A stretch of 64,000 bases of DNA from Neoceratodus forsteri (taxonomy: Eukaryota; Chordata; Ceratodontiformes; Ceratodontidae), in contig JADMNL010000023.1 in NCBI GenBank assembly GCA_016271365.2, forward strand, positions 609,240,001 through 609,304,000, in the 5' to 3' direction. Below the pieces are notes generated by a model. It ran no database searches. It was given only the letters and a program-made list of their open reading frames with translations, and was not told where the DNA came from. Position 1 is the first letter of the stretch. The number at the start of each line of letters is the position of its first letter. The position numbers and the translations under genes were made by a program. Below are positions 45,770 to 58,000 of this stretch, one piece after another.

Positions 45770-48321
45770 ATGTTTAGCTTAAGGATCTATATATTTAATT
45801 TCTCTAGGATATGTGTGATTTCTGTCTACTGGGGAACATATTAGCCAGAAAGTCCTTAAATATATGGATTGTCCACCGCTGTGTGGGATCCTGAAATCCA
45901 TTGAAAATGCTATAAATTTCATGTCTGAACTTAAAGCCATCAAGACTAATTGAAGTTTGCCACAATACACAGAGACCCTTAATCAATTGTTTATTTTATT
46001 CCAACTCTTCTGGGTGCACTTATTGTCTGCAGCACTCTTCTAGTTCTAGGGTTAGATGGCCTTTCAATTGAATCAACAAGTGGAACACCCTAAATCAAAT
46101 TGCATACCATAACCACAATGTTCAAGATCCCTTGATGGTACATAAGCAAATATAATGAAATAGTTGAAGCAGTTGCTCTGAAATTACTGGTCTTATTTTC
46201 TGAGAAGTATCTGAAGTTCTCAGAGATATAATTATGGTATAAGTACAACGTACTGAAAGATACCAATAATCAAAGACTTTTAGTCACTGAAATGCTAGTA
46301 CAGAAGTTAAAACTTTCAGTTTTGAGAACACTGTTATGAGATTCTGGACTCTATCCTATATCAGAATCCCATAACCCAAAGCAGTTAAACAAAACTCCTA
46401 GGTGGGTCAAATTCTATGTGGTAAGTTAGAGCATATTTCTCCAATGGAATCACTAAGCCATGGCTGATAAACTTTAAACACTCTGGCTACCACCATGTCT
46501 TCTCTCTCCCACCCCAATCTCTTTTCACTCTCTCACTCACTCACTCTACATTCTGCCCTAATGAGCCCTGAGCTACACATTCAGATAAGGATGAACATGC
46601 AGTCTTTCATAACAGAATCAGAATAATTGATGGCACCACTATCATACTGGACCATATCCTTGAATATTATGTTATTCTAGAAGGTATGACCCTCAACGAT
46701 GATGATTTCAAAGGGAAAATATAGAAAGATACCAATGCTGAGGCCTGATGGAGGGTTAAAATAGGCATTTATCTTGCTGATGGAACAGAAACAAATATTC
46801 AGTCTTAGCTGTCAGAATCATGGACCACAGAACCTTCCTCTTAAAACTGGTTAACTTCCTAAAACATAACTCCATTTTCAGGGTTGCTTTAGAATTTTCT
46901 TTCAATTTCTTAAGGACCATGATTAAAATGAAATGGGTTACTTGATCACATATATAGAGCATGAATTGAAACAGCTTGGTTCTCAAGTAGGTAGATAACA
47001 TTTCCCATTTACATCTCTAAGTAATTACTGTAGATATTGGAGACACAAGAAAGAAGCTATCTATTGGCTAGTTTCTGAAAGCATATTGAACAGCCATCTT
47101 AAATCAACTATCTTATACAGTAGTGTGATGATGGTTGGGCCAAGCTGTCTACAAATTGAAGCAATAACCCTGCTTCTAGTGGGAATGGAGAGGCAGTCTA
47201 TATCTTTACACTTTTACAGTACTGAGTCAGTCTCAGTACTGCACTCCTGATTAATCCTGAATAGGATAAAACTTAATATGAGGGAAGAGATTGAATGTAA
47301 GAATCAAAAGAATGATCATTTTGCTAGTTTGTATAGGCAAGTCTCACAAACTAATTCATCTGTGCAGGAAAAAATGGAGGTTTGAAAGAAAAGAAATGTA
47401 CTTGGGTCCAAACAACAGTGTGATTTCCTACAAAATTATCTGATAATCATCTTCGACAAGGGACCAAAGAGCATATTCCCATAGTTTCTGGTTTCAACAG
47501 ACATAACTTGGAGGAAATGTCTGCAGGTCACATATAACCATACAACTTGTTTATATTATGGAAGTCCCAATAGACATCATCATTGACATCTTCATCAATT
47601 CAAAACAGGCCATAAACAAAATATTGACCTGTGAGCCAAGAAGCATTTTCCCTTTGTTTTTTCTGCCAGCATAGTTGGGCATAACCCATAGTTATGTCAT
47701 AATCACAGATGGTCATATAAAAATGTTCAAGGTGTATACACTCTTTTCATTGCAATTTTAAATCCTTTTGACCTTTTGTTTTGTGCTCATCCAGCAACAG
47801 AGGATTTCAGAAACCACAAAAGTTCTGGCATCTAACTATAGTAAGGATAGCCATGTTACTGCCTAGTTCTTGTCTAGGATATACTTTTCTTGGAATTGAA
47901 TAATGGAAGTAGCACTATGATCTATCAACTCCCCTACAAGGTCACCATCTTTATCACTGACTCCACAACCAATAACTTAGGCTGAGGAATTTGAACTACA
48001 TCCAAGCAAAGTATAATCCTGTGTAGTGTATGACAATGAACATGGGTGTACTTGTCCTGTCGGGTAAACTGTAATATCCACTATAAGTCTGTAGAATGTG
48101 GCTGCAACATCAGTGCTTGGGTAGTGTATGCATAGGGTGTTAGGTGACAAAGGACCTTTATGCAAACTCAGTCAAATATGTGATATCAGGTATAAAATGC
48201 ACATACTGCTACTCCCCCAAAAATGAATACTGGGCAGAAAGGATGGGGAAAACATTGGTGTCCATTGAAGGCTGACCATTTTTTAAAATGTTATAACTGT
48301 TGGTAGTTGGGACATATGGGG
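45770..48321. other. AT-rich DNA, nothing recognised
   Basis: No gene or nameable repeat is seen on either strand across this 2.5-kb stretch. Confidence 0.35.
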
Positions 48322-48329
48322 GTATGTAT

Positions 48330-48701
48330 TAGTACTGTGTGGAATGCAGAAATTCTGCCAGAGGAATTAGCATAGAAAGGCCATTCTGCCTCGGAATTTC
48401 TGCCAGAATTTCTCTGGTTCTTCAGCAGAATTCTGCCTACTTTGATCCAGGGAATAATATTCAATGGAAAAGCAATTGTTCTAGAAAATTATTCTGCAAC
48501 AATTTCTGCAGAAAATATTGAGATCTGTGGAATAATATTCTGTTGAACAGCATTTTGTTCTGTGGAAAATCATTCTGCAACTATTTTCTACTACAGAGTG
48601 TTACCATTCCATTTGTGGCAAAATTCAACAGAATTTTGGTGGAATTTGAAAATTCTACAGAATTTCATTCTTCTCGAATTTGAAAATTCTGCACAGCACT
48701 A
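48330..48701. mobile_element. hAT-type MITE, 372 bp, with perfect 8-bp target duplication
   Basis: GTATGTAT stands on both sides (48322-48329 and 48702-48709). The ends are TAGTACTGTGTGGAAT on the left and, as reverse complement of the right end, TAGTGCTGTGCAGAAT. Eight-base target duplications and such termini are features of hAT elements. The interior is filled with GAATTCTGC, AGAATTTC and GGAATAATATTC words in both orientations, subterminal repeats that could bind a transposase. There is no coding sequence. Confidence 0.85.
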
Positions 48702-48709
48702 GTATGTAT

Positions 48710-49720
48710 TATACTGTACAGTATATGAATATTGGGGTTTGGGCATTTTATATGGTGACTGGTTAAGGCATTAGGAACAAATTAGAGGAGTGACCCTACC
48801 CACAGAGACACAATTGGGGAAGAGTAAATGTTTCCAAACAAACCTGTTTTTCATGAAATTGTTTTTAAGGCAAATAGGCAATTCTGTGACAGCCTTCCTA
48901 CAAGACAAAACTTTGCTTAGCCCTATTTGATACTAGTTCAGAGGCAGCAAATAAAATGCAAATAATTATTTTCTGCACACTTTGACACAGACCTGAAAAT
49001 ATTTAGGCTTTCAGTGAAGTCAACTACATTATCTGCCAGAAATATCCATATACAGTCTTCTCACATCAGCACTAATCTTGAACTTATTAACTTTGTTTCC
49101 TTGCCATTTACGTGAACCATTTAACATGAGTTGAAACAACACCTGGCATACAGTGTTTAAAGAAATCAAAACCTGTCCCCATGCATATTTTATTGTTTAC
49201 TGTTATTTTACTGTTTGTCTTTTATGTTTAAATACAATTTGCTTTTGGATTTAGCCCATAGTTCCCATTACTGTACCCATTTTCTTAAAAATCATTCTTG
49301 TAGGGAAAAAGTAAGCTTGTTAAAGGTCATGATCAAAACATGGGCCAGGTAGACTACTCAAATGCTACTTTCATGGATTTTCAGCTGCCCACAAAATCCC
49401 ATTAAATGTATCAAGAACAGAAATGCTATACCGACATGAGGGGAGTTCTGGTTTAATCAATGAAATCTGATGACTCAGACAACTGTATAACATATTGTAG
49501 AACAACTGTACTCCTCCCACAAAAAATGTAACTAGCAAAGGCTGCAGGTCACCAAACAGCCATCTGCCTTCTAAAGCAATCTAAAATCAACAGCTGTCAT
49601 TAGCTTGTACTGACCAGGTAAGAACCTTTGATAGAGAATACACCTATTTTCAGATATGACTCAAGGTGTTACAAGACAAGCAATGCAATATGATAGTAGG
49701 AAATTTCCAGACAGACAGTA
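48710..49720. other. AT-rich DNA, nothing recognised
   Basis: No gene or nameable repeat is seen. Confidence 0.3.
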
Positions 49721-49724
49721 TAAA

Positions 49725-49830
49725 AGGTTTCATCTTCTGGATGAGATGTTAAACCATGGTTCCATCTGCCTGTTCTGGTGGTTGTTCAAGTGAATGTTAA
49801 AGATCCCATGGCACTTATTAAAGAGTAGGA
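49725..49830 (+). repeat. Conserved repeat 3' module (GATGAGATGTTAAACC ... GATCCCATGGCAC)
   Basis: The string GGATGAGATGTTAAACCATG (49739-49758) is followed by TCTGCCTGTTCTGG and AAAGATCCCATGGCACTTAT (49799-49818), then AAAGAGTAGG. From memory, the same order of words occurs in retroposon 3' ends of sharks and other basal vertebrates. It looks like a slowly changing SINE/LINE tail module. The family name cannot be settled without a database. Confidence 0.45.
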
Positions 49831-49849
49831 ACATTTTTATTAAATAAAA

Positions 49850-52340
49850 AATTAATACAAAACTCAAAATGGTATTTCATAATCGTAACAAGAAAATAAA
49901 GTAAATACATGGTGCATATAAACATAAAGAAAACACGTAAACAAAATTAAAGTCAAACTCCAATATACTGTATATCAAAAGAAAATATGCATTAGAAATA
50001 AAAACACTATCAATCCAGTGCTTGAACCATTATATCAATCTCAAACCATCGTATTGCATTCCATAAAGTTTTTGCTCTCTAAGATGCAGTCACCAAATAA
50101 TCCAATGTATATGCCTATATCAAACCTATTTTAACATTTTGAATAATCTCCCTGTAATCAAGGATTTTCTGCTGCATGGTGAAAGCACATGGGGTTTACC
50201 ACAAATAAAATGTTATCGATGAACAAAGACGCCAAATGATGCTTTTATGATACTTTGCCATTCCAGGAAAAAGACTCCTGAAGTCAGTTCCTTGTAACCC
50301 AAGGAAGTAAACAGTGGTTCCTGCCAGCCTACAGCTAAGGCATCCCCAAAACACTAAGCATAACAGCATTCAAAACATGAAAGTTTTGGGGTTTCTGGCC
50401 TCCCCATGGTCAGCCAGGGCAATTCTTCTCATCAATACTCTTATAGTTAGAAATTCCTTCCCACCTAATTTACCCTACCAAAGCAATCATGACAACCAAG
50501 CCACATCCCATGTATTGAGAGAAAGACTCTTATCCTGTAACATGGCCAGTACTGTACCTCTCTGGAGGGCCACCTATAGAAATCTACTTCTGCTTTCACT
50601 GTTGGGTCCAGAATTACATCATACAATTTCTTCTATGAGCTGTTGTAAATGGACATGAGAATCATGGCATCACCTCAGTTTTGTGATAGTATCAATAACA
50701 AAATCAGGAAACAACAATTGATGGGATCTAGAAAGGCCTATCACACCTGCCAGCCACAAAGGGATATCCTATCAAGCCAGTCCTTAACCAAAGGGACCCA
50801 AATCTTAGGTTTCTGTTGCAAGGCAATCCCAACATTCCAAGCAATAAAAATAAAAGAAAATTAGGAGGTGAATCATTTTGAGTTGCACCTGGAAAGGAGC
50901 CTTGGCTTAGTGTGCCTTTCCGTTACCCAATTTTATATAAATAATAAATAAAACATCTCCAACACACCATTGTTTACCACCTTGAAGTCATATCCTTCTT
51001 TGGGATAGCTCCATCAAACCTTCTGAAAAGAAAACTGACCACCTCACAGGCGGGGAAAAATTACACTAACATAGAAGAATGTGAAATCAGCAATGCCATT
51101 ATTAGAAGAATTCTTATATTTTTTTATATGGATCAGGATTTTCACAAAGTCACTTTCCAACTAGCCTGCTTCAAAGCTGCCTCCCAGTTACTCTGATGAA
51201 GGTCTCCTTCCCAAGCAATAAATCTAATATTTCAATAGAAAAATCCACAATAAGACTAATGGAAAGTACAAGTGGGTCACGCTTAGGTTCCAGCCCTATA
51301 GAAATACCACTGCATTTCTGTTAATTAATGGGGCCACATGTATCTGAAAAGCTTGTAGTGTCTCATATGGACTTTGTCCATATTCTACATCCTGCAAAAG
51401 CAAACAAACATTATCAACATAAGCCATGACCTTAATTTCCATGTGTATCCTATGAGGTGCCAAGCCCCATATTTAGTGCTATGCACTGAGCCATTGTAGC
51501 AAGGGATACAGATACAACACATATAACAATAAACTGAAAGGGTACCCTTGATGAAGCACCTTCAGAACTGATATAGAGGAACCTTTCCAACAATTAACCA
51601 TGGAGGTTACTGTAGCCCTTTATAAAAGAAGGAAATCCACTTGATTTCCCAGAACAGCAAAAATATAATCATGGAACAGGCTATCTAATGCCTTAGTCTT
51701 GGCAATAGACAATATATAATCAAAACTGACCAAACCTGTCTTGCTTACAAACTTCCCTTAACACAATGGGGTTTTCATATATAAACCTGTAGGGAAGAGC
51801 AGAGGACTGAAACTGGCCAACTAGATGTTCTGCTACAATGGACAGCATAAGTGTCAGTATTTGGGTGATAATTGTAATGTCCACATTCAGCAGACTCAAA
51901 GGTCACCAAGTATTCATGGTCCTCTTATCTTTCTTAAATAAATATATTAGAAGTGTCTCTGACATACTGCCTGAAACTGTGCCAGTATCTAAAATTTGAT
52001 TATACACTGTTGCCAAAACTGGGCTCAATTGGTCCAAGAATGTCTTATAAAGCCCTGGAAACAGCCATCCAGGCCAGGTGCACTCAGTACTCTTTAAAGA
52101 CTAAATAGTAATAGATACTTCTTCTGAATACATGGGAAGATAAATGGTATGCTGAAGTGAGATTGGTAACTGAGGGGAGTAACAAACTCCAAGAAACCTT
52201 TTAAATTCTGGGTATGTACCCTAGTACCAAGGAGGCCTTTATATAAATATCCATTACCTGAAGGAGTCCTGCATATCTGAAACTTCCTTCTCATCATCCA
52301 ATAATGTGGCCATTAATTTAATAATGGGAAATTCCTTGTC
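49850..52340 (-). mobile_element. L1-type LINE, reverse transcriptase region, decayed
   Basis: On the minus strand the RT of an L1-clade element can be followed: a KAPGPDG-like TWPGWLFPGLYKTFLDQL (about 52085-52030), LLIYLFKKDKR (51950), PLSLLNVDITIITQIL (51905-51860), ALPYRFIYENP (51790), an AEKAFD-like AKTKALDSLFHDYIF (51700-51655), the QGCPLSP box as HQGYPFSLLLYVLYLYPLL (51550-51495), and YVDN in the catalytic position within KVMAYVDNVCLLLQD (51430-51385). Stops and shifts are scattered throughout. Downstream (to about 49850) the sequence is too diverged to assign in detail but keeps the same orientation. The YADD box is lost, so it is inactive. Confidence 0.7.
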
Positions 52341-52369
52341 CTGACCAAATTTCCCCAGTCACCAAAAAT

Positions 52370-53690
52370 CCACCAACAGCTTAATCTGGTTTAATATGTC
52401 CATTTGTCTATTTTTCACCCCCATTGAAAAAGCTGCAAATAGGCAGAATTGCCTAGCCCCTTCTTTCCCAGTCAACAAAAAGTAAATAAATAAAATACAT
52501 AAATAAAAACAATATAATACAATGTAGGAGAATGAAACAGTACATGCATCAAACAGGAATATTAACATAGCATAGATACAAACAATACATAGCTTTATAC
52601 AGTGAAATGCAGTTATCCATAGATAAAGTACATACTAGCTGTTTCGGCTGAGGCAGCACTGACAGTGAGATTATCAGTATAATGGTAAACATAAGGGCTA
52701 CCTACAGTACAAGGATAACATGCAGATACAATCTGAATTTGCCTTAAATTAAGCTGAGTTGACAGGGATTTCTAAACAAAAAGTGGGTGGAGCAGCAATA
52801 GACTGAGTGTGGAAGAAGTTCAAAAGTTTGGGCACACCAATGCAGAAGGTCAGATCCCCATATGGGTAGAAGTCCTGGGGGCAATGAGAAGGATTTGTTA
52901 TTTGAGCGTAAGGAATAGAATAGATGAGAAAAATGTTGCTGGATGCAGTAGAGTCAGAGAGGGGTGCCTGTCCTAGCTATGTTTCTGATGAAGCAGCCTA
53001 GGTCAAATAGGTGACTGTTTGAAGGAGATAGCCAATCCAGATGTCTTTAGAAATCGCAGTGATGGGTTGCACGATTCATGGAGAGAGAAAATCTACAAAT
53101 ATTGTCTCTCATTTGGAGAACAGTGATTTGGAGGCATTGGAAAAGGATATCAGTCTATAATTGAGTGTGGAAGTAAAACACCCCTGTTGAGGGCCAGGCG
53201 GGCTTTTGGCAACAGGTAGTTTTGTACTTGATAAATCAGCACACACTTTGCATTGACTAGCTTACATACAAGTTGAATATAGAGGAGAAGTCTAAATGTG
53301 GGTCTAGTGTGATCTCTAGGTGCTTTATGGATTGCATTACATTATGTGGAGTCCCATAAGTGCACCTATTGGGCAGGGTGGAAGCTTTCATCTTGGCAGG
53401 GGACCTAAGAAGTATAATTTGTGTCTTCTTAGCATTCATTATCATTCTGTTTTTGATAAGCCAGGTGTCAGTCTTGTGTAAGTTGTCCATAATACGGGCA
53501 TTGATGAGACTAATACTCCTAGAACTGTAAAGGAGCACCAGATCATCTGCATACAAAGTAGTTTTACAGGAGGTGATGACTTACAAACAGTGAAAAAGAA
53601 TTGGTTCAATGATCAAACCCTAAGGGACCCTAAGCTTGACTGGGGCTGGTTCTGAAATGTACAAGCAAGTGCTTATTCATTCAAGCTTTT
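52370..53690 (-). mobile_element. L2/CR1-group LINE, 3' part of pol
   Basis: Read on the minus strand: RVP*GLIIEPILF (about 53635-53597, the GVPQGS box), then LYADDLVLLYSS (53559-53524) with the catalytic aspartates kept, WLIKNRMIMNAKKTQIILL (53470-53410), SIKHLEITLDPHLDF (53320-53275), and a C-terminal part with PHSIID and HRIFSLSMNRATHH-like words (53170-53050). The 3' region runs to about 52370 and contains GTTGACTGGGAAAG and a T-rich stretch. Stops in the GVPQG box and later frames disable it. It lies directly before the L1 in the same orientation. Confidence 0.75.
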
Positions 53691-53810
53691 AGTCATGCTC
53701 AGTCAGGCTGCTAGCCATGGAGGTGAGTGGAGGGCTGTGCTGGTGGCCTGATTGGGGTACTGGGGAAGCAGGGGACACTAGCTCATGCTGACAGGGTGGG
53801 GGTTAACTAG
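53691..53810. other. Short G-rich stretch
   Basis: GGGG-rich sequence without recognised features lies between the LINE and the tandem duplication. Confidence 0.3.
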
Positions 53811-54085
53811 ACACCAGGGAGCATGGGTGTTATTTATTTATGTATTTATTTTAAGAAAAGGAAATGAGGAGGCCAGGGTAACTGGGGGCTTTATTCAATT
53901 ATGGCCAATGATCAGCTGGGGGCCACTAGGCACTAGGAAGAATAATTTGGGCTGTGAGCGATCATGGGGGGCACAAAACACCAGGTAGTGTAGGATTAAT
54001 TTTTTTATTTAAAAAAGGACATGAGGGGACAGGGTAACTTGGGTAGGCTTTATTCAATTTATGGGCGGTAATCAGCTGGGAGAGG
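53811..54085 (+). repeat. Tandem duplication, unit about 168 bp
   Basis: ACACCAGGGAG (53811) and ACACCAGGTAG (53979) open two units. Each then has a T-rich ATTTATTT stretch, GGACAGGGTAACT-like sequence, GGCTTTATTCAATT and ATCAGCTGGG. The second unit is shorter. Function is unknown. Confidence 0.75.
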
Positions 54086-54114
54086 TAACCTGCAGGACTC
54101 AAGACGTGAGAACT

Positions 54115-54355
54115 CAACATAACTAAAATTTCACCTGTAGGTGGCTAAATTTCACCTGTGGGTGTGAAATGTCACCCACAGGTGTGATATTAATCTTGGT
54201 GTGAAATTTTGCCAGTCTGTGGGCAAAATGTTGCTGTCTCTGAGGGTTAAATTTAGCATTTTGCTCATTAAAATATTTCATGTAATGCACGAATTACATG
54301 AAATATTTCACTGGATGAAGTTTTTCAGTTTTGCACAACTCTATCCATAAAGCAG
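54115..54355. repeat. Hairpin-rich segment, possible hAT end
   Basis: ATTTCACCTGTGGGTGTGAAAT and TCACCCACAGGTGTGA (54150-54187) form nested inverted repeats. AAATATTTCATGTAAT and ATTACATGAAATATTT (54271-54309) form a near-perfect hairpin. The segment ends with TTTTGCACAACTCTA (54330-54344), whose reverse complement TAGAGTTGTGCAAAA resembles hAT termini. A left terminus was not found. Confidence 0.45.
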
Positions 54356-54442
54356 CACACTCTTCCCCTCCCCAGAGAAGGACAGCAGTCCCCGGGATGC
54401 CAGATCCTTCTCCTCAGGCTGCCCTCTGAATCCCGAGTCCAT

Positions 54443-54503
54443 CATTGAACCCAGGATGTCGGCACCACAAGGGGACACCTTGCCACTGTGCCAGCAGACC
54501 AAC
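54443..54503 (-). mobile_element. tRNA-derived SINE head
   Basis: On the minus strand CTGGCACAGTGGCAAGGTG (box-A-like) is followed by a GTGGTGCCGACATCC arm and GGGTTCAATGATGG (box-B-like), at tRNA spacing. The stems are not conserved, so it is a retroposon fragment and not a tRNA gene. Confidence 0.45.
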
Positions 54504-54803
54504 TATCTTTGGGTCTTTTTCAGATGCTAGTAGGGTTTCTTGACAGTAAGCACTCTTGGCTGAGTGAGTTTCATGTAGCAGTTTTCTCAGTCATCTTTAC
54601 TTTAGTAGGTCAGACACGGTTTGGGATTACATGTAACAGTGCCATTGCCTGTCCTCTTCTTGTTTAACTTAAGAATGTTGCTATAGAGGGTATCCCATTA
54701 ATGTACAGACTGATTATTGCCACCATGATGTTGCAGAGGAATGATGTCACACACTTTTTCTGTGACTTAGATTTTTGAGATATACTATGTTTGGCTGGAC
54801 TGC

Positions 54804-55028
54804 ATTGGCTGACTCTCAGAATACCGATCCGGGTGCCTGAAACACTGTTGCCTGACATTGGGATGTTACCTGTGGCAAGTGTTTTGGAGCTGCCCCTGCA
54901 CCCCCAATGTGGGAGGCTTTGCCCCAACACCCCCATACTTAAGGATTCTAACTCCACTGGGGTAAAATTCCAATGTTGGCAATCGTGGTTCTGGTGCCCA
55001 GGGTCAGTATTCTGAGAGTCAGGCTGAT
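54804..55028. mobile_element. Foldback element, about 225 bp
   Basis: The left arm has GGCTGACTCTCAGAATACCG, GGGTGCCTGAAACAC, TTGCCTGACATTGGGATGTTACC. The right arm (54961-55027), read in reverse complement, has CCTGACTCTCAGAATACTG, GGGCACCAGAACCAC, TTGCCAACATTGGAATTTTACC. The unpaired centre of about 90 bases is C-rich. It is a hairpin MITE without coding capacity; target duplication is not clear. Confidence 0.7.
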
Positions 55029-55029
55029 A

Positions 55030-58000
55030 CATTTCAGCAAATCTAATGGATCCTATTTTATGGCATCCTGCAATCTTACAATTACTGCTGTTCCTGCTAT
55101 TTTCCATTGGGTTGTGAGCTAGAGTACTTTATATTAATAACTGGGGATGTGGGGGTGAAACCACCACATCTGAAATATGAGGCTGTATCCCCAGCAATGA
55201 AGGTTACTCCTCCTGCTGGATGGTGACTTGTCAGAGCACTTTGGCTGGTGTCGGCAGATTGTTTGCACTTTGCTTTGAATCACTGACTTGGATTTTGCTG
55301 TGACATGGGTGAACTGATATGCAGCCACTTGATAGTGATATACTTTTCCCTAGTTCTAATTTAAGGGACATGGACCTCCCTGATGGAGACAATGGCATGA
55401 GTAAAGGCATTCAGGGAAGAGGAGACAGAGCAAGAGGAAGAGGAGTAAGACATGACCAGTGAACATTTGCTAGGTCCATAGGAAGAGTCTTGGGTTGAAA
55501 TTTGAGTAGTCCATTAGGCTTATGACTTGAGGGGGTACCTTGGAAATGTTAATTTTCCAAATACAGTAGAGAAGGGAGTGGCCAGAGATAGTATCTGGGA
55601 GCAAACCAGCTTGCAAGATACTATATGTTTTGTTAGTTGATACCAGTCAGCGAGTATGGGAGCCATCCCTCAGAGATATCCTAGTGGGGTTAGGGATAAC
55701 TCTGTGTGAAGCCCATTTCTGAGAACATGTTTCAAAGAGACTGCAATTTGGCAAGTCAGTTTAAATTTGTATCATGCCTAGTAATGACCTCATTAGATCA
55801 TGGGAATATCAAACATATATTAGGGCTGGGACAGACCACTTTAATCACAGATTTTTTTTTTGTTTTAGGATTCGAGAAGACCTTTGAGCACAAGCTCTTT
55901 TACAAAGGTTCCACGTCAGGTTGACAGATAATAGACATATTACATCGAGCAGGTATAGAACATACACAGGTTACAATATTACAGTGTTATCACTAGTACC
56001 ATGGAATTAGTACAGCGTCAGTAAAAGATATAGAAAAGCAGTGGCGAGCTACATGGGGAAAGCAGGGAGGACCCCTTTTGAGTTGATGGGAGACTTAGGA
56101 TGGGTAAGCAGCCTTGTGTTGGGCCTTTGTCAAAAATAGGAGGGTGAAATAGTGGCTGGGGGTGCCAGGGAGGAGGAGAATGGGAAGGTGGCACCAGCAG
56201 GGCAAAGTGCCTGACTAAATGGTCATACAGGGAAATGGGGAGGAAAGTGGTATGGGGTGGAGTTATGATGAAGGAGGTAATCAGGTAGAACAGTACAGGC
56301 GGCATGCTGAAAACCACACAGGGTGGGATTGGCCCTAGGCATGTCAGAAGAGGTGAGGGCAGGAGGGACCAAAGGGGTGGGGGGACACAGAATGCATGCC
56401 TAGTGTCAGTTCAGGGGCAGGTGTAGGCTAATGGAGGAGACTACCAAAGGAGGGAAAAGTGGCTATTAGAGAGCAGACACTAGCTGTATAGAGGTGGGAT
56501 GCAGCAGGGCTGCCATATGACCAACTAGGATAAGGAGGGAGACAGCCTTCAGAGGCAGTCACACTCTGTGATTGATTTAAGGTGTTGTCGTAGTCCAGTT
56601 TTGAAGTGTGATAGGCATTTGGAGGTTTGAATTGGCACGAGGTTTTGTTAAGCCACTGGGGGTCCCTAGAGGCAGAGGTGCATTGTCCAAGTGCAATATG
56701 ATGGAAAGGTATTGATAGGGCCCCTTATCCTACCTCTGGTGTTACAGAGGGTAACAATCGGTGAGAGGATGTTGGATACATTGGGGTGGGGTTGCCCAAC
56801 AACATCTTCTTACCTAGGATGCAGGTTTGGAACTTGTTTCTGTTCTTTAGAGTCAGCCAATTAGTCTGTTCATACAGAGAGCAAGTGCATATGATGATCC
56901 ACAGCCAGGGTGAGATGGCAGACTTTATTGAGAGCAATATGAACTCTCTTTAGTGCCATATCTGGGATGGGAGGATGTACACCCACAGGAGATGGATCTT
57001 TTGTGTTCCCCAAGTGGAGTATGTGTGCAAGTACTCAACAGGAGATTCAGCAGGGCAGGTGGTCTGGACCAAGGAGATATTTAAGTGGGACATGCAGTAG
57101 ACTAGTAGGCACCCACTTCGCTCGGACCCGTGGCGGTTCGATCTGAAAGTATTATAGTCTAAGACTGAACAAATCAAAATATCTGGGGTGGGATTAAGCC
57201 ATGTTTTGAAAAGCTAAGGATGTTATTTGTTTGTTGGACCCATGGTGTGAGCTTCACTTTTTGCAAGCAGAGTATGGATATTTAGATAAGTTATCTGTAA
57301 CCTTTGCAGCTGATCCAACCAGGGAAGATGAGGTGGATAACTGTGTAGGCTCTGGGTTAGGTGCTATGGTCTCTGTGAGTGAAAGGTTGAGGACAGTGAG
57401 CCATAGGGAAAGAAGAATGAAGCAAGCAGGGCATCACTGATGAGCAGGCATAACTTATGTTTGAGGAACAGGACAAGTGGCAGAAAAAGTCGATGGTGAA
57501 GTAGTTCCTATTTGAGTAGTTTGTGCACACTGTTAGAGAGCAGGTTTGGAAAAATAAATTGGTTGCTAGGGTTGGAAGCAATGGAATGATTAGGTGACAT
57601 TGCTAAAGTGGGGTAGGTCAATTGGGCTGGCCATAGGAAAGTAAAGTTCAATACACAACAAATGCAAGGGTAAACTTATTTACACCTGCAACCCCAGGAT
57701 GTAAGGATTCCAGAGGTCAGGGACACAGCTAGTATAGCACCAAGGTGCTGTCCAATCAGGTCCCCAAAGGTAGGGGCCACAGGCCAGATGTAACAGCACG
57801 ACAAAAACAACCAGTTTCACACTGTCAAAGGGATATCTTACACCTAGATAAGTATGGGGCCAGAGATTTTAAACCTACTTTGTACCTGTATAGAGAGTAG
57901 CCATAGACTCTGTTTAAATCAGCAGAAGCGTAATAGTTGAAAGGTGGTTTAACCAAAGAAGGCAGACTGTAGATAGGTGTATCTTACAGCCCAGCTAAAG

